Assembly: GCA_002937455.1 (NCBI GenBank)
Contig: PTJZ01000001.1
Coordinates: forward strand, 1-64,000
Source: Alphaproteobacteria bacterium MarineAlpha11_Bin1
GTDB lineage: Bacteria; Pseudomonadota; Alphaproteobacteria; MPNO01; UBA830
Length of the DNA stretch: 64,000 nucleotides
Direction of reading: 5' to 3'
Shown: positions 19,568 through 28,096 of the stretch, piece by piece
How positions within the stretch are numbered: position 1 is the first letter of the stretch
Layout of the letters: every line of letters begins with the position of its first letter
Made by a program: the position numbers and the translations under genes
Notes under the pieces: model-generated
The model's input: the letters and a program-made list of their open reading frames with translations, nothing else
Told to the model about the DNA's origin: nothing
Database searches by the model: none

Positions 19568-21892
19568 TTAATCGGCTGCAGTCTGTATCGCCTGCCATAT
19601 CCTATAGGGTGTTGCGGGCATCTCCACATGAATTACCCCGAGCGGCTTAAGCGCATCTACCACGGCGTTGATCGTCGCCGGCAACGCTCCGGTGGGACCA
19701 GACTCGCCGCCGCCCTTTGCCCCGATTAAATTCGACTCCGTAATGGTTGGCGCGCTCACAACCTTCATCAAGCAGGTATCGTCTGCTCGCGGTAGAGCGT
19801 AATCCAGAAGTGATCCGGAGACCAATTGCCCATCCGTGGAGTAAACAATATCTTCCATGAGCGCCTGTCCAATTCCCTGAACAATGCCGCCGTGCATCTG
19901 TGCCTTTAGCAGTAGTGGATTGATAACCCTGCCGACATCGTCAACGCAGACAAAACTCACTATCTCGGTCTCACCCGTCTCGGGATCGATTTCGAGTTCG
20001 CAGATTTGCGCCCCAGTGGGCCAGTTCCAGTATTGTGGCACGAACGTCCCCACCTCGCTCAGACCGGGCTCGATTTCCGGCGGTAACATCGAAGGTTGAA
20101 ACGCGGCAGCGGCGACATCCAAAATAGTAAGGGTTCGGTCAGTTCCGCGTACTGTAAAGATTCCATTATTAAAATCGATATCGTCCTCCGCAGCCTCAAA
20201 CAAGTGAGCAGCTATCTTAGTTGCCTTTTCGATGGTCTTATCGCACGCGAGTGAAATTGCCGATCCGCCGATCGCGGCGGAGCGCGAATTGAATGTGCCG
20301 CGACCATAGGTGACGATATCAGTATCTCCCTGCACATAGCGGATAGTCTTCGGGTCTAGACCCAACCGGTCGCAGACGATCTGCTTGAACACCGTCTCGT
20401 GTCCTTGTCCATGGCTAATGGTACCCATGATAAGCGTAACCGTTCCCGAAGGATCAAACCGCACACTTCCAGACTCAGGAAACGGTGACGATGTTTTCTT
20501 AACAGTGTTCGACATACCAAGTCCGCGTAATCGCCCGCGGCTTGCTGCCTGAGCGCGACGTCGTTCAAAACCTGCATAGTCGATTGAATTGAGCGCCTTC
20601 TCCAAATTACCCGGGAAATCACCGCAGTCATAGGTGAAGCCAAGCGCATTAGTCCACGGCATCTCGGTGGGGGTGACGCTGTTTTTTTGACGAATCTCCG
20701 CCGGGTCCATCCCAAGCTCGCGCGCCGCCATATCGATCAGTCGTTCACCCAAATATGCGGCTTCAGGGGCGCCCGCCCCGCGGTAGGGATTGGTCGGAAC
20801 TGTATTAGTGAATACACCCGTGATAGCCACATGCACCGCAGGTGTGCGGTAGATGCCGGCTAGGGTACCTAGATTGTTGGTAGGTGGTCGGGGCCCACGG
20901 ATAGCAAGATATGCCCCCATTGCTGCCAACGTTTTCACACGCAAGGCGAGGAAATAACCTTCTGAATCGAGCGCTAATTCAACTTCGCTCACGTTATCGC
21001 GACCATGCGTATCAGACATGAAACCTTCAGATCGGTCTGCTCGCCACTTTACCGGCCGACCAACTAATCGCGATGCCCACAGAACCAGTAGAAGTTCGTT
21101 GTAGGTTCCGCCTCGCATTCCAAAGCTGCCGCCCACATCCCCCGGGATAACCCGTACAGCGGTCTCGGGAATATCAAAGACTTGGCGGGCGATCTGGTAC
21201 CGCAGCGGGTGCGGGTTCTGTAGACCAGTATAAATGGTGTATCGGTCCTTGCGCCGGTCATAGTCACCGATACAGCCTCGTGGTTCGATGGCAACGGCTG
21301 TTACCCGGTTATTAACGAGCTTTCGTCGCACAATATGATCAGCTTTTTCGAATGCCGCCGCTGCTGCGGCCGCATCACCTTTTTCCTCAAAGAAACAAAT
21401 ATTGTCAGGACAGTCGATCCATACAGGTGGTGCTTCTCCAGAAATGGCTTCTTCTAGGAGGGCCACTGCGGGTAACGGCTTATATTCAACAACTATCAGT
21501 TCCGATGCGTCACGAGCTTGCTCTGGAGTTTCCGCAACTACAAATGCTATCGGATCGCCGACCATTTTAGCTTGGGAACTGACTAACGCTGGGTGATACG
21601 GGTGGAACATAGACGAGCCGTCTGGGCTCTTTTTAGTCGAATCTTCGCAGGGGAGGCCGCCGTAATTTTCCGCCTCCCACTCCGTGCCGGTAAGAACTCG
21701 CAAAACGCCTTTTGCAGACTCAGCGGCAGAGGTATCGACAGATAGGATATCAGCCTTTGCGTACGGAGAGCGAAGTACGTATCCCCAAGCCTGATTTTGC
21801 AGATTCAAGTCGTCAAGAAATTCGCCATCACCCTTAAGAAATCTCGGATCTTCCTCTCGCGGCACCGACTGGCCAACTGCGAATTCGCCCAT
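19568..21892 (-). CDS. CoxL-like molybdenum hydroxylase large subunit
   Basis: Large, molybdopterin cytosine dinucleotide-binding subunit of the xanthine oxidase family; such enzymes hydroxylate aldehydes, N-heterocycles or other small substrates. The 774 residues show GGSFG at 254-258, a PYRGAGAPEA loop at 369-378, and the catalytic glutamate near 730 in GGGESG. The loop resembles form II CoxL-like proteins rather than true CO dehydrogenase, which has AYRCSFR, so carbon monoxide is an unlikely substrate. The usual medium FAD and small 2Fe-2S subunits are absent nearby. The gene stands alone and converges on the UbiD gene across a 204-base gap. Confidence 0.88.
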   Translation of the reverse strand: MGEFAVGQSVPREEDPRFLKGDGEFLDDLNLQNQAWGYVLRSPYAKADILSVDTSAAESAKGVLRVLTGTEWEAENYGGLPCEDSTKKSPDGSSMFHPYHPALVSSQAKMVGDPIAFVVAETPEQARDASELIVVEYKPLPAVALLEEAISGEAPPVWIDCPDNICFFEEKGDAAAAAAAFEKADHIVRRKLVNNRVTAVAIEPRGCIGDYDRRKDRYTIYTGLQNPHPLRYQIARQVFDIPETAVRVIPGDVGGSFGMRGGTYNELLLVLWASRLVGRPVKWRADRSEGFMSDTHGRDNVSEVELALDSEGYFLALRVKTLAAMGAYLAIRGPRPPTNNLGTLAGIYRTPAVHVAITGVFTNTVPTNPYRGAGAPEAAYLGERLIDMAARELGMDPAEIRQKNSVTPTEMPWTNALGFTYDCGDFPGNLEKALNSIDYAGFERRRAQAASRGRLRGLGMSNTVKKTSSPFPESGSVRFDPSGTVTLIMGTISHGQGHETVFKQIVCDRLGLDPKTIRYVQGDTDIVTYGRGTFNSRSAAIGGSAISLACDKTIEKATKIAAHLFEAAEDDIDFNNGIFTVRGTDRTLTILDVAAAAFQPSMLPPEIEPGLSEVGTFVPQYWNWPTGAQICELEIDPETGETEIVSFVCVDDVGRVINPLLLKAQMHGGIVQGIGQALMEDIVYSTDGQLVSGSLLDYALPRADDTCLMKVVSAPTITESNLIGAKGGGESGPTGALPATINAVVDALKPLGVIHVEMPATPYRIWQAIQTAAD

Positions 21893-22042
21893 TCTCTGAT
21901 ATGCCCTAATGTAGTTACCGCGTATTTAAACGGAGAAACCCTGCTACGCACAAGGGGACCAACGAAAATGATAGTAAATAGAAAAACCTATGGTGTGAGA
22001 CCTGCTTAGTCATAGATAGCACCCGAAGCATAAGCAACATAA

Positions 22043-22156
22043 TCAATAGCGATCCCTCAGAAAACGTTCACCGGCTATCATAGTGGCCGGATCGTTGGCG
22101 ACGTGAAACGCTGAGTTTGGATTTTCATCGAAAAAACATTCAACGCGTGGAGACAT
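22043..22156 (-). pseudogene. Relic resembling the N-terminus of an MBL-fold hydrolase
   Basis: A 37-codon frame from ATG (22156) to TGA (22043), with AGGGA ten bases before the start, encodes a product beginning MSPRVECFFDENP and then HVANDPATMIA. This resembles the start of MBL-fold hydrolases of the persulfide dioxygenase group, which often open with a FFDE motif followed by a VxDPAT block. The frame stops before any metal-binding HxHxDH motif. One base further, the other frame reads IDYVAYASGAIYD, as if a frameshift had broken the gene. It may be a decayed remnant from a sulfur locus next to soeABC. A chance match is possible. Confidence 0.35.
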
Positions 22157-22219
22157 AACATTTTCCCTTTTGGGTTCCCCGTCTTAGAATTACACCGTTA
22201 GGAAGAAGCGGGGGGCATA

Positions 22220-22225
22220 TATAAT
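22220..22225 (+). promoter_or_regulatory. Candidate -10 box upstream of soeA
   Basis: A TATAAT hexamer lies at 22220-22225 in the 184 bases before the preferred soeA start, in a GC-poor run. No good -35 sits 17 bases upstream. It is a plausible promoter only. Transcripts from it would leave a leader of about 110 bases before ATG 22341, or place the TTG at 22260 close to the 5' end. Confidence 0.25.
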
Positions 22226-22340
22226 ATAGGGGCCTCTACGTTTTTCTATATAGCATGGTTTGACCGAACGTGGGTTCTGCCCTAATCCTAGGTTATCTGC
22301 GGGGTGCTACCCCGCCCCAATAGACGGATCCGCGAACGCC

Positions 22341-25262
22341 ATGCCTGGCGACTTTTTGACCCCTGAAGAGCGCGTAGAGCTGTCGCCGAAGATTGGCGAC
22401 GAAACCAAAACCACCACCTGCTACATGTGCGCTTGCAGATGTGGAATCAAGGTACATCTGCGTGATGGGCAGATCCGTTACATCGAGGGCAACAAGGATC
22501 ATCCGATCAACAAGGGCGTTCTATGTGGCAAAGGCTCCGCCGGAATAATGCAGCATTATTCCCCTGCCCGTCTTACCAAGCCACTTCGACGGGTAGGCGA
22601 GCGTGGATCGGGTGAGTTTGAAGAAATCGAATGGGACGAGGCATTAGAGATCGTCTCTGCGCGCCTTGCTAAAATCCGCGCCGAAGATCCCAAAAAACTC
22701 GCTTTCTTTACTGGTCGAGACCAGAGTCAGGCACTGACGGGTTGGTGGGCTAGCCAGTTTGGTACGCCTAATCACGCCGCACATGGCGGTTTCTGCTCAG
22801 TAAATATGGCGGCCGCTGGACTGTACACTATCGGAGGCTCTTTCTGGGAATTTGGAGAGCCAGATTGGGAGCGGACAGAATACTTTATGATGTTCGGCGT
22901 TGCCGAGGACCACGATTCCAACCCTATAAAAATGGGGCTTTCATTATTAAAGGAACGCGGCGCAAAATTCGTTTCTATCAATCCGGTAAAAACCGGGTAT
23001 TCTGCCATCGCGGACGAATGGATCGGGATTAAGCCGGGCACCGACGGCGCTTTCGTAATGGCGCTAATCCATGAGTTACTGCACGCCGACAAGATCGATC
23101 TAGACTACCTAGTACGCTACACTAATGCACCTTGGCTGGTGATCCGAGATCCTGGTACAGGCGATGATGGGTTATTCGCCCGGGGACCAGATGGCGAGCC
23201 GCTTTGCTGGGACCACAATACCGGGCAGGTAGCCGATGCACGGCTCGCCGGCGTAGCCCCGAAAGTTGTAGGTGAATTTACGCTTCAAGACGGGCGTAAA
23301 GCCGTTCCAGCGTTCCAACTCATGGCCGACCGTTACATGGATGCGACCTACGGGCCGGAGTCCGCCGCCTTGAGGTCCGGCGTGCCAGCACACCATATAA
23401 GACGCGTAGCGGCAGAGCTTGCGCAAGCTGCCTTCGACAAAGAAATAGTGCTCGAAGTTGAATGGACCGACTGGGCGGGTCGTAAACAGGATAGAATGAT
23501 CGGCCGCCCCGTCGCCATGCACGCGATGCGGGGCATCTCGGCTCACTCGAACGGATTTCATACCTGTCGCGCGATTCACGTGCTGCAAATGTTACTCGGC
23601 ACGATCGATGTTCCGGGCGGATTTCGCTATAAGCCACCCTTCCCTCGTCCCTGCCCTCCACCTCAGAAACCGGCTGGCAAGCCAATGCAGGTTAACTCCG
23701 ACACCCCGCTACCAGGACCGCCGCTTGGCTTCCCTACTGGCCCAGAAGACCTTCTGGTAGATGATGATGGTACGGCGCAGCGCATCGACAAGGCTTACTC
23801 TTGGGAAGCACCGATCTCAGCGCACGGGCTTATGCACATGGTCATCACCAACGCCTGGAAAGGCGACCCTTACCCAATTGACACGCTATTTATGTTCATG
23901 GCGAACATGTCGTGGAATTCATCGATGAACACGTCCGGCGTAATGGAGATGCTAACCGACCGCGACCAGGACACTGACGAGTATAAAATTCCCTTCATAG
24001 TCTATTCTGATGCATTCTGGTCGGAAACGGTGCCTTATTGCGACATTATCCTGCCAGACACTACTTATTTGGAACGTTGGGACTGCATTTCTCTCCTCGA
24101 TCGACCAATTTGTTCCGCCGATGGCCCGGCCGATGCTATCCGCCAACCCGTGATACAGCCGGACCGGGACGTGCGCGCATTCCAGTCGGTGATGCTGGAC
24201 CTTGGCGCTCGGCTCGGACTTCCGGGTATGACCAATGAGGATGGAACAGCAAAATACCCCGGCGGCTATCCCGATTATCTGGTAAACCACGAACGTACAC
24301 CCGGGATCGGCCCACTGGCCGGTTGGCGCGGGAAGAAGGGAGAAAGCAACGGAACCGGTGCCGTTAACCCGGACCAGTTGAAACGCTATATTGAGAATGG
24401 CTGCTTTTGGAGCCATGAGTTCCCGGAAAATCAGCGTTATTACAAACACGCCAACAGAGATTATTTAGAATATGCGGCTGCATCCGGATGGATAAATTCC
24501 ACAGACCAGATCGTGATGCAGCTATATTCTGAACCACTTCAGAAATTCCGTCTGGCCGCCCAAGGCTACGGGGATATTAACCCACCCGAACAGCATCGGG
24601 TGCGCGTCGGCGGCTATTTCGATCCACTGCCGACATGGTACAGGCCCCTAGAATCCCAAGATGGGATAGAGGATGAATACCCATACTATGCGCTGACCCA
24701 ACGCCCGATGGCGATGTACCATTCTTGGGGTTCCCAAAACGCGTGGCTGCGTCAGATCCATACTAGCAATCGTCTTTATATGAATCGCACCAAGGCGGAG
24801 CTGGGGGGTCTGAAAGACGATGACTGGGTATGGGTGATCAGTCGTCATAGTCGGATTAAAGTACAGATTCGGTTGATGGAAGGGACGCAACACGACACGG
24901 TGTGGACTTGGAACGCAATCGGCAAACGGTCGGGTTCATGGAATCTCGCCCCGGACGCGCCGGAAGCCAAAAAGGGCTTTCTCCTAAACCACGTTATTTC
25001 AGAATTACTGCCGCCAAAGGAAAATGGCTACCGCTACTCGAATTCTGACCCGGTTACAGGCCAGGCTGCATGGTACGATCTCCGGGTCCGTATCGAAAAA
25101 GCGGAGGTCGGGCCTGTAGCGAACGAAATAACTTTCCCGCAATTTGATACCTTGCCATGTCGCGGCGGGCACTCCTTGCGCGACAACATCCTGCGCTATG
25201 GTGGGCTTTTCAAATCAAACCGCTCTCGACCGGGTAATGAAAACGGCGGTGGGAACAAATGA
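22341..25262 (+). CDS. soeA: Sulfite dehydrogenase (quinone) molybdopterin subunit SoeA
   Basis: Catalytic subunit of the membrane-bound, cytoplasm-facing sulfite:quinone oxidoreductase of sulfur bacteria and roseobacters. From ATG 22341 the product has 973 residues; an upstream TTG at 22260 would add 27. The N-terminal cluster motif is C27-x2-C30-x3-C34-x27-C62. C152 in HGGFCSVN is the likely molybdenum ligand. No Tat signal precedes the cluster motif, which supports a cytoplasmic enzyme and separates it from periplasmic polysulfide or DMSO reductases. SoeB and SoeC follow with an ATGA overlap and a 12-base gap. A close alternative is another cytoplasmic member of the DMSO reductase family. 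Family identity is strong and substrate is inferred. Confidence 0.82.
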   Translation: MPGDFLTPEERVELSPKIGDETKTTTCYMCACRCGIKVHLRDGQIRYIEGNKDHPINKGVLCGKGSAGIMQHYSPARLTKPLRRVGERGSGEFEEIEWDEALEIVSARLAKIRAEDPKKLAFFTGRDQSQALTGWWASQFGTPNHAAHGGFCSVNMAAAGLYTIGGSFWEFGEPDWERTEYFMMFGVAEDHDSNPIKMGLSLLKERGAKFVSINPVKTGYSAIADEWIGIKPGTDGAFVMALIHELLHADKIDLDYLVRYTNAPWLVIRDPGTGDDGLFARGPDGEPLCWDHNTGQVADARLAGVAPKVVGEFTLQDGRKAVPAFQLMADRYMDATYGPESAALRSGVPAHHIRRVAAELAQAAFDKEIVLEVEWTDWAGRKQDRMIGRPVAMHAMRGISAHSNGFHTCRAIHVLQMLLGTIDVPGGFRYKPPFPRPCPPPQKPAGKPMQVNSDTPLPGPPLGFPTGPEDLLVDDDGTAQRIDKAYSWEAPISAHGLMHMVITNAWKGDPYPIDTLFMFMANMSWNSSMNTSGVMEMLTDRDQDTDEYKIPFIVYSDAFWSETVPYCDIILPDTTYLERWDCISLLDRPICSADGPADAIRQPVIQPDRDVRAFQSVMLDLGARLGLPGMTNEDGTAKYPGGYPDYLVNHERTPGIGPLAGWRGKKGESNGTGAVNPDQLKRYIENGCFWSHEFPENQRYYKHANRDYLEYAAASGWINSTDQIVMQLYSEPLQKFRLAAQGYGDINPPEQHRVRVGGYFDPLPTWYRPLESQDGIEDEYPYYALTQRPMAMYHSWGSQNAWLRQIHTSNRLYMNRTKAELGGLKDDDWVWVISRHSRIKVQIRLMEGTQHDTVWTWNAIGKRSGSWNLAPDAPEAKKGFLLNHVISELLPPKENGYRYSNSDPVTGQAAWYDLRVRIEKAEVGPVANEITFPQFDTLPCRGGHSLRDNILRYGGLFKSNRSRPGNENGGGNK

Positions 25263-26020
25263 CCCTTCTGCCACCTCGCCCGCAACCCGGCGATAAGCAA
25301 CTCGGGTTGGTGATAGACCTTGACACCTGTGTCGGTTGTCACGCCTGCGCGGTGAACTGCAAGGAATGGAATACTGGAGGCCATTCCGCTCCGCTGCCCG
25401 ATCACGATCCCTATGGTAGCGATCCGAATGGCGTGTGGTTTAACCGGATCCATACCTTCGAAGCAGGTCAGGGCACGGAGAGCCGCACAGTCCATTTCCC
25501 TCGTTCCTGCCTTCACTGCGAGGATGCCGCCTGCGTTACCGTTTGTCCCACCGGGGCTTCATATAAGCGTGAAGATGACGGTATCGTACTAGTGAACGAG
25601 GATGCTTGTATAGGCTGCAAACTTTGTTCTTGGGCATGCCCGTACGGCGCACGCGAATACGATGAGGATGCCGGCGTAATGAAGAAGTGTACGTTGTGCA
25701 TCGACCGGATTTACAATGAAAACTTGGAGGAGGAAGACCGGGTACCTGCATGCGTTTCGACCTGCCCCGCTAGTGCAAGACATTTCGGCGACCTAGGTGA
25801 TCCAAACTCGGAAGTCTCGCAGCTTGTTGCTGAACGTTGTGGGCAAGACCTAATGCCGGAGCTGGGCTATAAGCCGGTCAACCGATATTTACCACCCCGA
25901 GCAGCAAAGAAAGACCAGGGCCGTTCTGGCGTCGGCGCATCCCTGAAACCACTCTCGGACCTATCGACCAATGGGGACAATAAGTTCCTGCGCTGGGTTG
26001 ACCGGGTCCTGTCCAGGTAG
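25259..26020 (+). CDS. soeB: Sulfite dehydrogenase iron-sulfur subunit SoeB
   Basis: Electron-transfer subunit with four [4Fe-4S] clusters that connects SoeA to the membrane subunit. The 253 residues contain four cysteine groups: CVGCHACAVNC near residue 22, CLHCEDAACVTVCP near 83, CIGCKLCSWACP near 117, and CTLC with a later ACVSTCP pair near 143-165. It overlaps the end of soeA as ATGA, so the two are translationally coupled. The C-terminal tail from about 200 is basic and of unknown role. In family terms it is DmsB/NrfC-like. Confidence 0.9.
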   Translation: MTLLPPRPQPGDKQLGLVIDLDTCVGCHACAVNCKEWNTGGHSAPLPDHDPYGSDPNGVWFNRIHTFEAGQGTESRTVHFPRSCLHCEDAACVTVCPTGASYKREDDGIVLVNEDACIGCKLCSWACPYGAREYDEDAGVMKKCTLCIDRIYNENLEEEDRVPACVSTCPASARHFGDLGDPNSEVSQLVAERCGQDLMPELGYKPVNRYLPPRAAKKDQGRSGVGASLKPLSDLSTNGDNKFLRWVDRVLSR

Positions 26021-26032
26021 CGGCGTACTAAC

Positions 26033-26980
26033 ATGCATCCGGCTTATTCCGTCATATTCTTTACCACAGCGTCTGGCGCCGGTTACGGATTAATCTTCCT
26101 TATGGCAATGTTTGGTGCGTTGAACGGGGTGCCTATAGATCCATGGTTTGGGGCAATTGGTCTTAGTCTTGGCGCCTTGCTTGTAACAGGTGGCCTTCTC
26201 TCATCAACTGTCCATCTTGGTCACCCTGAACGGGCATGGCGGGCTTACAGCCAGTGGAAGTCTTCTTGGTTATCCCGCGAGGGTGTTTTGGCGACTGTAA
26301 CATACTTGCCCTTGATTCTTACTGCGTGGGGCTGGTTAATTGTAGGATCGCTTGATGGAGAATATGGATTCATCGCCGCCGTTCTGGCTATGATGTGTCT
26401 GCTCACCGTCCATTCAACGGGCATGATCTATGCAACCCTCCGAACTATCAGCGCCTGGCACAATAGGTTGACTGTGCCCGGCTATCTCTGCTTTGCGCTT
26501 CTATCTGGATCTGTGTGGTTCCACGCACTTGTACAGATGTTCGGACATCAGACACCGGAGGTCGCCCTTGTCGTGATCATCGCGTTATTCTTGACCTTTT
26601 ATGTTAAGCGGAAATATTGGCGGAGTATTGATACGAAAAGCGGCACAGTTACGTTGGAAAGCGCGACAGGTTTGGCTAATCTTGGAAAGGTGCGTTTGCT
26701 AGACTCGCCAACCATGACTGAAAATTTTGTTCAGCGAGAAATGGGATTCTCTGTCGCTCGAAAACACGCGCGAAAACTTCGCCGCATCTGCTTTTTCACA
26801 TATTTCCTGATCCCGATCATCCTCACAGGGCTAACGAGCAATGCGGATTCTTCTATCGCTATTCCCGGCACTTTGCTCGCTGCAATTTCTGCCTCTTTAG
26901 GTGTATTGGTCGAACGCTGGCTATTTTTCGCTGAGGCTAAGCATGTTTCCATGCTCTATTATGGGGCTAAGACTACGTAG
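26033..26980 (+). CDS. soeC: Sulfite dehydrogenase membrane anchor SoeC (DmsC-like)
   Basis: Polytopic quinone-interacting subunit. The 315 residues show about eight hydrophobic segments, with the first at residues 13-29 and others near 39-59, 84-105 and 106-125. An inter-helix stretch of charged residues at about 185-240 lies on the side expected to contact SoeB. A HLGHPERAW block after the second segment is typical of DmsC and SoeC proteins. It starts 12 bases after soeB, completing the soeABC operon. The gene is followed by a 330-base gap. Confidence 0.85.
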   Translation: MHPAYSVIFFTTASGAGYGLIFLMAMFGALNGVPIDPWFGAIGLSLGALLVTGGLLSSTVHLGHPERAWRAYSQWKSSWLSREGVLATVTYLPLILTAWGWLIVGSLDGEYGFIAAVLAMMCLLTVHSTGMIYATLRTISAWHNRLTVPGYLCFALLSGSVWFHALVQMFGHQTPEVALVVIIALFLTFYVKRKYWRSIDTKSGTVTLESATGLANLGKVRLLDSPTMTENFVQREMGFSVARKHARKLRRICFFTYFLIPIILTGLTSNADSSIAIPGTLLAAISASLGVLVERWLFFAEAKHVSMLYYGAKTT

Positions 26981-27310
26981 AGATACTCGTGGTTCACAAA
27001 CGGCGTGACCTTCACCGGTTTGTCTCCCTACCGGGCCCTATAGTGGAAAAGAAGTATATATGGGTTATTCGGGGGACAGAAATTAGCCTCCTTTGCCTGA
27101 GATCGCTGATTTCACCACCAGTTTCTAAACGCATTTGCCGTTTTTATCCGCACCATGGTTTTCGTTGGATATAATCTGGAGTATTAATTTGCTTAATACA
27201 CTGGGAATTATAAAACTTATGGATGTTTCATAAATTTCCGTTGAGCGCCGCAGCGGCGTATAATAGTAAGACTATAAAGTAAATACGCCGACAACAAAGC
27301 AAGGTGGAAC
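26981..27310 (+). promoter_or_regulatory. Gap with promoter-like elements before the hydrolase gene
   Basis: This 330-base gap holds no convincing gene. A GC-rich hairpin (CGCCG, AG, CGGCG) at 27246-27257 is followed directly by a TATAAT at 27259-27264, 47 bases before the next ATG. An AAGGTGG ribosome site precedes that ATG. The hairpin falls just upstream of the candidate -10 and could affect promoter opening. A matching -35 is weak. Confidence 0.3.
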
Positions 27311-28096
27311 ATGACAGAGCATTCCTCCGAACGAATTTCGATAGCGGGATGCAATATTGAGGTGCTGAAAGGCGGCGATGGGCCAGCTCTGGTGTTTCTC
27401 CATGGAGCAGGGGGAGCACATAACTGGATGCCTTATATGGACCGCCTTTCCGAGCACTATAAGGTCACGGTTCCTAGTCATCCAGGCTGGGGACGTTCTG
27501 ACACCCCGGAATGGCTGGATGGTATGGGCGACCTAGCCTACTTCTATCTTGATTTCCTGAATACGATCGAAGAAGACAAAGTTCACCTAGTCGGAAATTC
27601 TCTGGGGGGGTGGCTTGCACTGGAAATTTGTGTTCGTTCGACAGCAAAAATTGAAACCTTAACCCTTGTTTCTGCCGCAGGAATCCATGTAGACGGCGTT
27701 CCGAAAGGTGATATTTTCCTCTGGGATGACGATGAGAGGGTCTACAATACCTTCTTTGATCCCAAATTGGCTGAGGCGAGACTCTCCAAGAACCCGTCAG
27801 AGGAAGACACCGATATTGCGCTGAAAAACCATTTCTCAACTGCTAAAATGGCCTGGCACCCAAGATTTTATAACCCGGAGCTCCAGAAATGGCTTCACAG
27901 GATAGATATCCCATCTCTTATCCTTTGGGGTGACTCCGACAAAATATTCCCCCCCGCGTACGGAGAAGCAATGCAGAAACTAATCCCGGGCTCAGAGCTA
28001 AAAATTATTCCTCAGTGCGGACATCTGCCACAGCAGGAAAAACTAGATGACTTTATCTCTGGCGTGACAGCCCACACGAATGGAGTCGAATCATGA
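27311..28096 (+). CDS. Alpha/beta hydrolase
   Basis: A 261-residue serine hydrolase of the meta-cleavage or esterase type. HGAGG at 31-35 forms the oxyanion region, the nucleophile S97 sits in GNSLGG at 95-100, and the acid (WGDSDKIFPP near residue 212) and histidine (QCGHLP near 239) complete the triad. It overlaps the following luciferase-like oxygenase by ATGA, so the pair is co-translated. This pairing suggests that a monooxygenase product, perhaps an ester, is hydrolysed next. The substrate is not known. AAGGTGG precedes the ATG. Confidence 0.88.
   Translation: MTEHSSERISIAGCNIEVLKGGDGPALVFLHGAGGAHNWMPYMDRLSEHYKVTVPSHPGWGRSDTPEWLDGMGDLAYFYLDFLNTIEEDKVHLVGNSLGGWLALEICVRSTAKIETLTLVSAAGIHVDGVPKGDIFLWDDDERVYNTFFDPKLAEARLSKNPSEEDTDIALKNHFSTAKMAWHPRFYNPELQKWLHRIDIPSLILWGDSDKIFPPAYGEAMQKLIPGSELKIIPQCGHLPQQEKLDDFISGVTAHTNGVES

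Noticed and set aside
19568..21892. True aerobic CO dehydrogenase
   Set aside because: The active loop is PYRGAGAPEA instead of AYRCSFR, and no small or medium subunit is adjacent.
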